From the NCBI GenBank assembly GCA_964552325.1, contig CAZKHA010000104.1:1-12314 (forward strand): 12,314 nucleotides of DNA, read 5' to 3'. The translations under genes were made by a program, and so were the position numbers. Positions 1-7,501 of the stretch are shown one piece after another; the first letter of the stretch is position 1, and each line of letters opens with the position of its first letter. The notes under the pieces are model-generated. The model saw only the letters and a list, made by a program, of their open reading frames with translations, was not told where the DNA came from and did not search any database. This DNA comes from CAZKCK01 sp964552325. GTDB lineage: Bacteria; Bacteroidota; Bacteroidia; Bacteroidales; TTA-H9.

Positions 1-163
1 CTTCGATACGAGAGCCTAAGTCTTGCAAAAACTTAATAAACACACAAGCCGATAACGCACAACCTATTGATGAAACGAAATACAGGTTAGTAAATAGCTC
101 GAAATAGGCAAATATCAATAGCCCTATTCCAATCAACATTAATGCCCTGTACGTAATTTTCAT
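1..163 (-). CDS. Membrane protein of polysaccharide locus, N-terminal fragment
   Basis: The frame opens with ATG at 163 and stays open to the left edge, giving 54 visible residues; the rest is outside the window. After a short basic start (MKITYR) there are two hydrophobic stretches, about residues 8-24 (LMLIGIGLLIFAYFELF) and 27-47 (NLYFVSSIGCALSACVFIKFL), followed by a charged turn (QDLGSRIE). This fits a multi-spanning inner-membrane protein. The start codon is one base after the TAA of the upstream glycosyltransferase (TAA-C-ATG), so translation is probably coupled and the gene belongs to the operon. In this setting the usual candidates are an O-antigen polymerase-like or ligase-like protein, or a flippase. 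The fragment shows no diagnostic motif, so the function is open. Reality of the gene: good. Function: unknown. Confidence 0.6.
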   Translation of the reverse strand, partial: MKITYRALMLIGIGLLIFAYFELFTNLYFVSSIGCALSACVFIKFLQDLGSRIE

Positions 164-164
164 G

Positions 165-1337
165 TTAGTTCTTGCTGGTTGTTAACTGGTTTTCAATACT
201 TTTTACAATCTCCGCAAACGACCAAGACTTTATACGTTTAAACGATTCTTCTTTCATTTTTAGAAGGGTGTTTTTGTCAGCACACAATAGGCGTAAGCAT
301 CGTTCACAATCATTTTGTGAACCCGACTCGAACACATAACCATTTACACCCTTATCAACCAGATCAATGGAAGCGCCAACTTTTGTGCTCGACAAAACAG
401 CCAATTTACAGGCCATGGCTTCATTTAACACCAAGCCCCAAGTTTCGCCCGGGCCTTGCGACGGAAGCGCTAAAACATCCGCCATATTGTACACTTCGGG
501 CATCAGGCTTTGGTTTTGAAAAGGCAAAAAGTGAATGTGTGATTGTTTATCAGCTAACAAACGCATCTCGTTTTCGTGGACCCCATTGCCAACAAACACA
601 AAATGAACACCCATTGATTCCATTTTTAAAGCAGCTTGCAAAAGCAATAAAGGATTCTTTTTGGGTTCAAACTTTCCTACAAACAGCACTACAATTGCGT
701 CTATCGGAATATTCAATTGATTACGCCACTTAGCCAAAAGTTCCTTTGCATTGGCCAAAACATCCGAGAACCTGTTATTATCAATGGCATGCGGGGCGTA
801 AAACAATTCGTTTGGCTTGAGGCCATGTTTTAAAAAATATTCTCGATTGTTTTTTCCGACATAAAATGCCCCATCAACATAATGATATACCCAGGTTAAG
901 AAAACCCGCCGAATAATTTGTTTGTAACCGCCCTGCTCGTCAATAAGGGTAGAATCGCCACGGAAATAGACCGGTACTTTCCCTTTAAAATACCGCATAA
1001 CACTAAAATGGGCTTTGTAATTCCAGCCAAAAACAAGTATGGCATCAGGTTTCCAGGCTTTTATGGAGGAAATCAAATCGGGGCAATCAATTCCCTTGAA
1101 ACTGCCGGGTCCGGGATTGGTGGAGATGTTATCAACAAACTCATAATCATATCCTTCTAACAGGGGTATATCCCATTTAATCTCATGGCCAAAGTCTTTG
1201 TCAAATAGACTTTCCTTGCTCTGGCTCCATGTATAAAAAACGTTCAATTCTACAAATTCCGACTTTGCAAGGAGCGCAAACATGGGAGCATTATACTGTA
1301 TGGGATGCGAAGAAATGATGGCGAGTCTCTTTTTCAT
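165..1337 (-). CDS. GT4 family glycosyltransferase (GT-B fold)
   Basis: This 390-residue enzyme probably transfers a sugar from a nucleotide donor to a growing lipid-linked glycan at the cytoplasmic face of the membrane. The N-terminal Rossmann half starts with RLAIISSHPIQYNAPMF (residues 4-20). The C-terminal half has the GT4 hallmarks: FVGKFEPKKNP (219-229), where Lys222 and Lys226 lie in the usual donor-phosphate loop, and ETWGLVLNE (298-306), which gives the EX7E pair Glu298 and Glu306. HAID at 183-186 matches the family linker region. The length is normal for GT4. Its ATG overlaps the TGA of the upstream glycosyltransferase by four bases (ATGA), and the next gene starts one base after its stop, so it sits firmly in the operon. 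Donor and acceptor cannot be read from the sequence. The family call is strong; the sugar specificity is unknown. Confidence 0.9.
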   Translation of the reverse strand: MKKRLAIISSHPIQYNAPMFALLAKSEFVELNVFYTWSQSKESLFDKDFGHEIKWDIPLLEGYDYEFVDNISTNPGPGSFKGIDCPDLISSIKAWKPDAILVFGWNYKAHFSVMRYFKGKVPVYFRGDSTLIDEQGGYKQIIRRVFLTWVYHYVDGAFYVGKNNREYFLKHGLKPNELFYAPHAIDNNRFSDVLANAKELLAKWRNQLNIPIDAIVVLFVGKFEPKKNPLLLLQAALKMESMGVHFVFVGNGVHENEMRLLADKQSHIHFLPFQNQSLMPEVYNMADVLALPSQGPGETWGLVLNEAMACKLAVLSSTKVGASIDLVDKGVNGYVFESGSQNDCERCLRLLCADKNTLLKMKEESFKRIKSWSFAEIVKSIENQLTTSKN

Positions 1338-2632
1338 AGCTTTATGGTTTTATTGAAAAAATCAACTTGCTTACGTGTAGCTTCACGAGCTGAATAAGGC
1401 TCAAAAGCAAGCCAATTGGTAGCAGGTATAAATGGGAGGCGTTTCAAATAATCATTCAACACGCTCAACACTTTTTCGCCAATTTTTGAAGGATTATCAT
1501 CATTAACAAACGTAACACAGTTGCCTGCCTTGGTGGCGGCCAGAATTTCGACAACACTGCTTTGCTCATTAAAAACAGCCAATATTGGTTTATTTGCCAA
1601 TATATATGGATAAAGTTTTGAGGCTGTGTAATTTGTATCTGTTGAACCCGGAACTACAAGTATGTCAGCATCTTTCAGGACTTTCATGGCTTCAAAATAG
1701 GGCAATCTGTCGGTTATTTCGGTAACCAAATGGTTTACGCCATATTTCTCGGCAATGGGTTCAACCGTTTTTTGGCCTTTCCCATCAGCGGCATAACTGG
1801 TTCCAACAAAAAACATTCTAACAAGGTTATACAAATCCGGGTTTTCTTTCAATCCCGCTGCTAAGCCAACGAATATTCCACTAAGGGCTAGGCTCATATC
1901 ATGCCCACCTCTACCTATATAAACCAGGTTTATGGAGCCATCGTCTTTTTTAAACAAGCGGTTAGCCAAACCCGATTTTTCAAGCACCTCAAAATCAATG
2001 GGTGCGCCCCCAAAAGGAATAACCGTACACATTTCGGGTTTAATGTTGGGATATCGCTCCATCAGCGTTTTTGGATAACCAGCTGATACTGAAATTATTC
2101 CATCGACCTTCTTCATTGCGAAAGCTTCTAAATACTTATCCATACGGTAAGCAAACCAAAACTTTGGTGGGCGTTCATGTTTTGGTTTATCAAGGTAGAA
2201 GTCGTTACGCCAAGGGTCCTGCATATCAATAATAAACGGAACCTTGAACCTGCGTTTCCAAATTCGGCCCAGTACCATTACCGGAAATGCCGTAGTAGAA
2301 AAGTAAATCAAGTCGAAGTGATTGTTTGCCAAAAGCTTATTTCCCTCTCTGTAAAATTGGATCATCGACCGATAGCCAATATTTCCTAATCCAAATTTGC
2401 GAGTAACCTCTGGTTTAAAGGCTTTTATCCTGATAATTTGGGCATTATTGGGCAGCGTATGAAGCAGAATCGGGTCTTGACCCATTTCAACAAACTGTGG
2501 TTGAACGGCTATTACGGTAGCTTGCCAACCCATTTCCTCAAAATAAAGCAAGCTTTGCCTAACGCGGTGCATGTCGGCAGCGTTGATGGGAGGGAAATTG
2601 GGGGAAATTATCAAAACCTTCTTCATGGCCAT
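1334..2632 (-). CDS. GT4-like glycosyltransferase (GT-B fold)
   Basis: This is a two-domain GT-B glycosyltransferase of 432 residues. The N-terminal domain begins KKVLIISPNFPP (4-15) and contains IIDMQDPWRND (134-144), a motif common in GT4-like N-terminal domains. The C-terminal domain has LVYIGRGG (236-243), the loop VVPGSTDTNYTASKLYPYILANKPIL (within 326-351) and ends near FFNKTIKL. The donor-site position that carries EX7E in classical GT4 enzymes here reads TNYTASKLY, without the two glutamates, so it belongs to a divergent subgroup. Two in-frame ATGs are available, at 2632 (MAMKK) and 2626 (MKK). The second resembles the start of neighbouring proteins and could be the true one. The gene follows the epimerase by 17 bp and overlaps the next gene by four bases. 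Its substrate is not predictable. Confidence 0.85.
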   Translation of the reverse strand: MAMKKVLIISPNFPPINAADMHRVRQSLLYFEEMGWQATVIAVQPQFVEMGQDPILLHTLPNNAQIIRIKAFKPEVTRKFGLGNIGYRSMIQFYREGNKLLANNHFDLIYFSTTAFPVMVLGRIWKRRFKVPFIIDMQDPWRNDFYLDKPKHERPPKFWFAYRMDKYLEAFAMKKVDGIISVSAGYPKTLMERYPNIKPEMCTVIPFGGAPIDFEVLEKSGLANRLFKKDDGSINLVYIGRGGHDMSLALSGIFVGLAAGLKENPDLYNLVRMFFVGTSYAADGKGQKTVEPIAEKYGVNHLVTEITDRLPYFEAMKVLKDADILVVPGSTDTNYTASKLYPYILANKPILAVFNEQSSVVEILAATKAGNCVTFVNDDNPSKIGEKVLSVLNDYLKRLPFIPATNWLAFEPYSAREATRKQVDFFNKTIKL

Positions 2633-2649
2633 ATTCTATTTACAATTAA

Positions 2650-3672
2650 CTAGTTATTAATCATGTGCTTTAAATACCAATCAACAAATAGTGCGACCCC
2701 CGCATACACATCCACACAAGGCATATAATCATAATCGCGGGCCAGTTTGCTTGTGTCAGAATAGGTGCGTTTTACATCACCTTTGCGAAGCGGTTCGTAC
2801 ACAATACGAGCTTTTTTCTGTAAGGCTCTTTCTATTGCATCAATAAAAACGCCTAGCGTAACTGGATTAGAATTCCCAATATTATAAACTTGGTATTTAG
2901 ATGCTTGCTGGTTATTGGAAGCCTTGTCAATTACAAGGAAAATACCATTTACAATATCACCAACATAGGTAAAATCGCGTTCAAGATTTCCATTGTTGAA
3001 CACCGTGATAGGCTTATTTTGGTTGATGTTCTTTACAAATATAAAAGGTGCCATATCAGGCCGACCCCATGGGCCATATACCGTAAAAAAGCGCAGTCCT
3101 GTTGTCCTAAACCCAAACAAATGACTGTAAGAGTGAGCAATAAGTTCGTTGGCTTTTTTACTGGCAGCATATAAGCTGATGGGATTATCAACGTTATCCG
3201 TTTCTTTAAAAGGCACATCCTCGCGATCGCCATATACGCTTGAACTGCTTGCATACACAAGATGCTCAACCTGTGTCAGACGACAGGCTTCAATAATATT
3301 CACAAAACCGGTAATATTATCGTTGATGTAGGTATGAGGGTTTGAGAGGCTGTATTGCACACCAGCTTGGGCTGCCAAGTTGCAAACCACATCAAAACGT
3401 TCGTCAACCATCAACTTTTCAAGGTGGTATCGGTCGCTAATATCTGTTTTTGCAAAGCGATAGTTCTCAAATATTGTGCTTTGGTACATAACGTTCGGCC
3501 AAATATTGCTGTCGTCAATGCCAAGTAGAGGAAGTTTGTTGTATTTTAGTCGAATATCGTAGTAGCTATTAATATTATCAATTCCTACCACTTGATAGCC
3601 AGCGGCAATTAGTTTTTGCACGAGGTGAAAACCTATAAAACCTAACGAACCGGTAACCAATATTTTTTTCAT
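2650..3672 (-). CDS. UDP-sugar epimerase, probable UDP-glucuronate 4-epimerase
   Basis: This is a 340-residue extended short-chain dehydrogenase/reductase. It has the NAD-binding GxxGxxG (Gly8, Gly11, Gly14 in TGSLGFIG), the catalytic serine region YASSSSVYG (140-148) and the YxxxK pair Tyr168/Lys172 (YAASK). The start VVGIDNINSYYDIRLK (28-43) and the block LRFFTVYGPWGRPDM (193-207) are characteristic of UDP-glucuronate 4-epimerases (CapI/LpsL/GAE group) rather than of UDP-glucose or UDP-GlcNAc epimerases. The predicted reaction interconverts UDP-glucuronate and UDP-galacturonate in the cytoplasm, giving a uronic acid donor to the neighbouring glycosyltransferases. No UDP-glucose dehydrogenase lies in the window, so UDP-glucuronate must be made elsewhere. 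The gene starts 10 bp after the upstream glycosyltransferase. Family: certain; exact substrate: likely but not proven. Confidence 0.85.
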   Translation of the reverse strand: MKKILVTGSLGFIGFHLVQKLIAAGYQVVGIDNINSYYDIRLKYNKLPLLGIDDSNIWPNVMYQSTIFENYRFAKTDISDRYHLEKLMVDERFDVVCNLAAQAGVQYSLSNPHTYINDNITGFVNIIEACRLTQVEHLVYASSSSVYGDREDVPFKETDNVDNPISLYAASKKANELIAHSYSHLFGFRTTGLRFFTVYGPWGRPDMAPFIFVKNINQNKPITVFNNGNLERDFTYVGDIVNGIFLVIDKASNNQQASKYQVYNIGNSNPVTLGVFIDAIERALQKKARIVYEPLRKGDVKRTYSDTSKLARDYDYMPCVDVYAGVALFVDWYLKHMINN

Positions 3673-3682
3673 AGTTCTTGTT

Positions 3683-4909
3683 TTAAATCAATTCTTTTAT
3701 CCAATCAACTAACAGTTTCTCTTGTTTTTCCCAGCAAAACTTGTCGATGGCAACTTCCAGGGCTTTGGTTCGGGCGGTGATTAGGGCAGCCTTATCCGAA
3801 AGAAGTCCATTCAACACATCAGCCAAGCTTTGGCTGTCGGAATTCCTGAACAAAAAGACCGAGCCAGGCGCTTGTTCTGCCACTTCCTTTTGCCCCAATG
3901 TATCGGAAGCCACTACTGCGATACCGGCCAGCAAATATTGCAGTATTTTGTTGGTAATGGTAAGGTTGCGGCTATCGGGCGAATACTCTTCGGTGGCAAG
4001 ACCAATATCGTGTTCCTGAATCCTCGATAACAGTTCTTTATGTGGTACCAAGGCATGGAAGTAAATTTTGTGACCTTTTTGGAAGGGAAACAATGCCATT
4101 AATTCTTCTTTGAACGAGCCAAACAAATTGCCACGCAAATGCAGTTCAACAGGTGTATTAACCAAGCCAAGGGTTTTTACTAAAAACTCCAGTCCGCGAC
4201 CGGGGCCAATAGTTTGCGAATACCAATGAATAGAAGGTAGGATGGAGTACTTTCTATCAAGCGTTTTTCCATCCAACAATTCACGTTCGGCTAATGGAAA
4301 CACATTTTGCAAGACTTTTGGCAGCTTACTTCCTGCAAAATCGGCCATAGCCTTGGCCAAAACCACTGAGGTGGTATAACACAATGGGCTGTTTTTCAGA
4401 GCTATCGCCTCATACTTCTTTAGCAAGCCAATTGGGCGTGTTTTGTTGGCTTCGGGCAATAAATCGTGCGAATACCAATCCTCAAAATCGAAGGCCACCT
4501 TAAAACCTTTTTGCATTAGTTTACAACCAATTACAGTGCTCATCTCTTGATGACAAGTATATAAATCTGCTTTTTCGTTTATGGCGGCTCTCAAGTTGGT
4601 TCGATAATCATAGCCTAAAGCATAGATGTTCTCAATTTTTAATCTTCCAATAAGTTCGCCTGCAAGCCTTCTTTTGATGCGTTCTTTTAATTGATACCAT
4701 TTTGAGGCTTGGCCAGGAATCATATTGATAACACCCTTAAGTTTAACTCTTTCATCAATCAGCTTTAAGTCTTCGGCCAATAAGTTGGCAAAAGTGAAAG
4801 TTGTAAGGATGGTAACGTCATAACCAGCTCTAGCCAAGGTATTTGCTTCCTTTACAACCCTTGGGTTTCGGCACAGATGGCTTTGGGTAAGTATGCAAAT
4901 CGTTTTCAT
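3683..4909 (-). CDS. GT4-like glycosyltransferase (GT-B fold)
   Basis: This 408-residue GT-B glycosyltransferase starts KTICILTQSHLCRNPRVVKEA (within 2-22), where RNPRVVKEA is a typical first-helix motif of GT4-like enzymes. An N-terminal domain signature DFEDWYSHD (141-149) follows. The C-terminal domain has SIHWYSQTIGPGRGLEFLV (226-244), standing where classical GT4 proteins have the glycine-rich donor loop, and DIGLATEEYSPDSRNLTITNK (within 301-321) followed by ILQYLLAGIAVVASD. The position of the usual EX7E motif reads NLTITNKIL, so the standard glutamates are absent. The gene begins one base after the stop of the upstream GT2, with an AAGGAAG stretch inside that gene's last codons, so translation is probably coupled. 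Donor and acceptor are unknown. Confidence 0.85.
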   Translation of the reverse strand: MKTICILTQSHLCRNPRVVKEANTLARAGYDVTILTTFTFANLLAEDLKLIDERVKLKGVINMIPGQASKWYQLKERIKRRLAGELIGRLKIENIYALGYDYRTNLRAAINEKADLYTCHQEMSTVIGCKLMQKGFKVAFDFEDWYSHDLLPEANKTRPIGLLKKYEAIALKNSPLCYTTSVVLAKAMADFAGSKLPKVLQNVFPLAERELLDGKTLDRKYSILPSIHWYSQTIGPGRGLEFLVKTLGLVNTPVELHLRGNLFGSFKEELMALFPFQKGHKIYFHALVPHKELLSRIQEHDIGLATEEYSPDSRNLTITNKILQYLLAGIAVVASDTLGQKEVAEQAPGSVFLFRNSDSQSLADVLNGLLSDKAALITARTKALEVAIDKFCWEKQEKLLVDWIKELI

Positions 4910-4910
4910 T

Positions 4911-5906
4911 TTAGCTTCCTTTTCCGGTTAATTTATGAATAGTTAGCCTGAGTTTTTTAGCAGATTTCCAGCCAAAAACCTGCTTTGTTAGCTCAATTAG
5001 CTTTCCTCCCATTATGGGAAGTGACGGCTTTTTGCCCAACGCGTGTACCTTCGTTTCACAATCAGCCACAATAGCTTTATGTAAAGGATAGGCATTTATG
5101 GCAATCTCTAGATACAAGGTGGCCATTGCCTGCTTATAAGCCTCAGAATTGGTGTGCTGTGCAAGGTATTTGGCTTTGCAGTTAAGGGCATGAAGAGCAC
5201 TTTGAAGGTTTTCGAGCTTGTTGTATCGTGAGGAAATATTGCCCCCAAACACAAACCTGCGATAATAGTTAATTCCGCCTGTTGTGCGTATTCCTTTTGA
5301 AGCTAACACGGCACGCGCAAAATATTCACCATCTTGGTCAAGTAAGAGGCTTTCATCCCATGGGCCAATCGAATCGGTTATTGAACGTGGTGTAAGCCAA
5401 GCACTTGTTTGCACCATCCACCGTTCGCCATACCCTCCATAAAGCCTTACCAAGAAATCAACGGGATTGTCGGTATCATGTATCCAGGCCGATTCTTCCC
5501 TTGGCTGCATTTTCATGTAATCATCGCCATGCATAAAATGAACGGTTGGGCTAACGCCGATATAACCCGGATTGTTTTCAAGCACATTCACTTGTTTTTC
5601 AATCTTATCCAAACTCAGCACATCGTCGGCATCTAAAAACTGTATGTATTTACCCTGGCTCATTGATAAGCCCAAGTTTCTGGCTACACAGGCACCTTGG
5701 TTTTTTTGAACAATCACCCTTATTCGCTCAGATTCGAAGCTTTTAGCAACCTCTACGGTCCTATCCTTTGATCCATCATCAACCACAAATGCCTCAATAT
5801 TTGGCCATGTCTGTTCCTTGACCGAATTTAAGGTTTCGGCAATATACTTCTCGGCATTATACGCGGGGATAACAATCGACACCAACGGTTTTTGAATATC
5901 GGTCAT
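4911..5906 (-). CDS. GT2 family glycosyltransferase
   Basis: This is an inverting GT-A fold enzyme of 331 residues. It opens with PLVSIVIPAYNAEKYI (7-22), has the nucleotide-binding VVDDGSKDRT (41-50), the metal-binding DXD as LDADD (Asp92-Asp94), and a QDGEYF segment (191-196) in the place of the catalytic-base ED motif. The catalytic domain covers about residues 1-215. The remaining tail is helical-looking and basic at the end (KSAKKLRLTIHKLTGKGS) and may help it attach to the membrane. Its N-terminus closely resembles that of the GT2 at 6603-7490 (QKPLVS, VVDD.SKDR, DADD), so the two may be old duplicates. It lies 11 bp after the acetyltransferase and one base before the next gene. Family call firm; sugar specificity unknown. 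Confidence 0.9.
   Translation of the reverse strand: MTDIQKPLVSIVIPAYNAEKYIAETLNSVKEQTWPNIEAFVVDDGSKDRTVEVAKSFESERIRVIVQKNQGACVARNLGLSMSQGKYIQFLDADDVLSLDKIEKQVNVLENNPGYIGVSPTVHFMHGDDYMKMQPREESAWIHDTDNPVDFLVRLYGGYGERWMVQTSAWLTPRSITDSIGPWDESLLLDQDGEYFARAVLASKGIRTTGGINYYRRFVFGGNISSRYNKLENLQSALHALNCKAKYLAQHTNSEAYKQAMATLYLEIAINAYPLHKAIVADCETKVHALGKKPSLPIMGGKLIELTKQVFGWKSAKKLRLTIHKLTGKGS
4915..4921 (-). promoter_or_regulatory. Shine-Dalgarno-like AAGGAAG before the GT4-like gene
   Basis: Reading the minus strand, AAGGAAG lies about five bases upstream of the ATG at 4909, within the last codons of the preceding GT2. Strong Shine-Dalgarno sequences are uncommon in Bacteroidota, so this may simply reflect the Lys-Gly-Ser codons. 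It could still help re-initiation across the one-base junction. Confidence 0.3.
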
Positions 5907-5917
5907 AGTGTTAGATG

Positions 5918-6568
5918 TTAAATACTTAGGTGTTTTTTTCGATAAGCTTCAAATTTACGCTTAGGAATGTATCCATGGTATGGATTTTTATAGTTCATTT
6001 TCACCAACTTCGCCGGATCAAGCGTTTTGATAAGTTTTGCCGGATTGCCAGCTATTACGCAATTGCCTTCAGGGAATGACTTTGTTACAACTGAGCCTGC
6101 ACCCACCACCGTAAAATCGCCCAAGGTTATGCCGGGCATAATCATCGAGTTCATACCTATCCAGCAATAACTTCCAATTCGCGTTTCGCTGGAGAACTGC
6201 TTCATGTGTTCATAAATCTCATGGCCTCCACTCAGTATCCCAACATTTTGTGCTATAAAGGTATAATCCCCAAAATACAGCTTACCAGATCCTTGAATAT
6301 AACATCCTGGTATGAAGCCCGGATTGGTTCCGACGCCTACCAAGATGTTGTGCGCACCAAGAACCCGGCTCGTAAAATGGGTAGGCCAATAGGCCTCACG
6401 GTTGTAACCCAATACTTTTTGCTTATACCAACGCGAAAAGGTTATGCGATCGTTCTGTACCTGCGTATGGCGTATGAACGAAAAATAAGGCAATCGCGTA
6501 ATGGCCCAAATGAAAATCTGGAAAGGGTTACTTAAAACATGTTTTATTTTTTCGGATGTTATCTTCAT
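5918..6568 (-). CDS. Hexapeptide-repeat (LbH) O-acetyltransferase
   Basis: This is a 216-residue acyltransferase of the left-handed beta-helix family, which normally moves an acetyl group from acetyl-CoA to a sugar hydroxyl. After an N-terminal segment with a hydrophobic patch (FQIFIWAITRLPYFSFI, 16-32) come hexapeptide-type turns from about residue 70 (AHNILVGVG, KLYFGDYTFIAQNVGIL). The family's catalytic histidine is probably His116 in GGHEIYE. The classic C-terminal block runs IGSYCWIGMNSMIMPGITLG (131-150), VVGAGSVVTK (154-163) and VIAGNPAKLIK (171-181). The longer front end sets it apart from minimal LacA/NodL-type enzymes and fits the sugar O-acetyltransferases of polysaccharide loci. 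It sits between two GT2 genes, so it probably acetylates a sugar of the same glycan. The acceptor position is unknown. Confidence 0.88.
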   Translation of the reverse strand: MKITSEKIKHVLSNPFQIFIWAITRLPYFSFIRHTQVQNDRITFSRWYKQKVLGYNREAYWPTHFTSRVLGAHNILVGVGTNPGFIPGCYIQGSGKLYFGDYTFIAQNVGILSGGHEIYEHMKQFSSETRIGSYCWIGMNSMIMPGITLGDFTVVGAGSVVTKSFPEGNCVIAGNPAKLIKTLDPAKLVKMNYKNPYHGYIPKRKFEAYRKKHLSI

Positions 6569-6572
6569 TTGA

Positions 6573-6577
6573 CCTTT
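6573..6577 (-). promoter_or_regulatory. Possible ribosome-binding site AAAGG before the acetyltransferase
   Basis: On the minus strand the bases just upstream of the ATG at 6568 read AAAGG-TCAA-ATG, a plausible spacing for a ribosome-binding site and one of the few such signals in the window. It adjoins and partly overlaps a perfect 12-bp palindrome, TTGTTTAAACAA (6576-6587), in the 34-bp gap between genes. The palindrome is too short and AT-rich to be called a terminator. Weak call. Confidence 0.3.
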
Positions 6578-6602
6578 GTTTAAACAATTAAATTTGTTTT
6601 AG

Positions 6603-7490
6603 TTACTTGGGTTTGTTCATAACCCTTTGAATCATTTCACCATAACCCATTCCAGACTCTTTCATCAATTGTTTCATAATTTTGAGTGAATGGTTTTTGC
6701 CAACTCCCAGCATATAACGGGCTTGGTTCCATTTAACCTTTTCAATAGCCCGCTTACAATCGGCCTCATTTAATGGGCACTCAGGTTTGCTGAGCATTTC
6801 TACCGCACACGTCAGATACTTGAAGGGGATGGTAAAATCGGTTCGATTGTTTTGCATTTCTTGTTCTTCGTGTTCGCGATACCAAACCACGCCTTGTTGC
6901 ATGATTACTACAGGATAGCGGGCTGAAAGCACATGCCACATCTCAAAATCGCCCAAATACCTTCGCCCCGAAAATTTGCCAACGGCTTCAAACACATCTT
7001 TACGGATAATGGCTGATAAAGGTGCTTTGTGGAATAACTGCGAAACAAAATAATGGCGCTTGTAGGCTTCTTCTTGCGAAAGCACAAATGGATAAATCTT
7101 AAACTTATCTTGCGGCAGCGAACATAGCCCATAACCAGCCTCGGGGAATTTTTCCATACCCGTAACCAAAACCTCCAGTCCAGTGGGATAGATATAATCA
7201 TCGGCATCAACATACTTCAGGTATTTGCCTTTGGCTAAGCTGGCAGCTTTGTTGCGGTTGGGATAATCGCCTAAGTTTTTTTCGTTCAAAAGGGCTTTTA
7301 CCCGTTCGTCTTTAGCGGCATATGAGCGCGCTATTTCAAGGCTTCGATCCTTTGACTGGTCATCAACCACCAGAAGCTCAAAGTTTTCGTAGGTTGAAGC
7401 CAGCACGCTTTCAATAGCTTGGGCGAGGTATTTCTCGCGGTTGTAAGTGGTCATGAGCACACTTACCAATGGTTTTTGGTTAGCATTCAT
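6603..7490 (-). CDS. GT2 family glycosyltransferase
   Basis: This is a GT-A glycosyltransferase of 295 residues, the shortest of the five GT2 proteins here. It starts PLVSVLMTTYNREKYLAQAI (7-26), has VVDDQSKDRS (41-50), the DXD motif as VDADDY (Asp95-Asp97) and GDFEMW (180-185), where Asp181 and Glu183 occupy the catalytic-base region. An RxH motif (Arg205, His207 in WYREHEEQ) follows, as in many GT2 enzymes. A tail of about 80 residues with little hydrophobicity ends the protein, so membrane contact would be peripheral. It is 11 bp downstream of the rhamnosyltransferase-like gene and 34 bp upstream of the acetyltransferase. Its N-terminal half closely resembles that of the GT2 at 4911-5906. 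Substrate unknown. Confidence 0.9.
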   Translation of the reverse strand: MNANQKPLVSVLMTTYNREKYLAQAIESVLASTYENFELLVVDDQSKDRSLEIARSYAAKDERVKALLNEKNLGDYPNRNKAASLAKGKYLKYVDADDYIYPTGLEVLVTGMEKFPEAGYGLCSLPQDKFKIYPFVLSQEEAYKRHYFVSQLFHKAPLSAIIRKDVFEAVGKFSGRRYLGDFEMWHVLSARYPVVIMQQGVVWYREHEEQEMQNNRTDFTIPFKYLTCAVEMLSKPECPLNEADCKRAIEKVKWNQARYMLGVGKNHSLKIMKQLMKESGMGYGEMIQRVMNKPK

Positions 7491-7501
7491 ATTCGAGTAA
7501 A

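Noticed and set aside
317..733. A 138-codon open frame on the plus strand
   Set aside because: It lies wholly opposite the conserved GT4 gene, has no recognisable motif and reads as a low-information shadow of that gene.
3663..3669. Seven-base homopolymer at the start of the epimerase, with similar runs at 5933-5939 and 9777-9783, considered as phase-variation tracts
   Set aside because: Seven-base A/T runs are common in AT-rich coding DNA (Lys-Lys codons), all frames are intact, and no longer tract is present.
6576..6587. Perfect palindrome TTGTTTAAACAA in the gap before the acetyltransferase
   Set aside because: It is only 12 bp, AT-rich, with no loop and no U-tract arrangement of a terminator. 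A chance palindrome or weak operator cannot be told apart.
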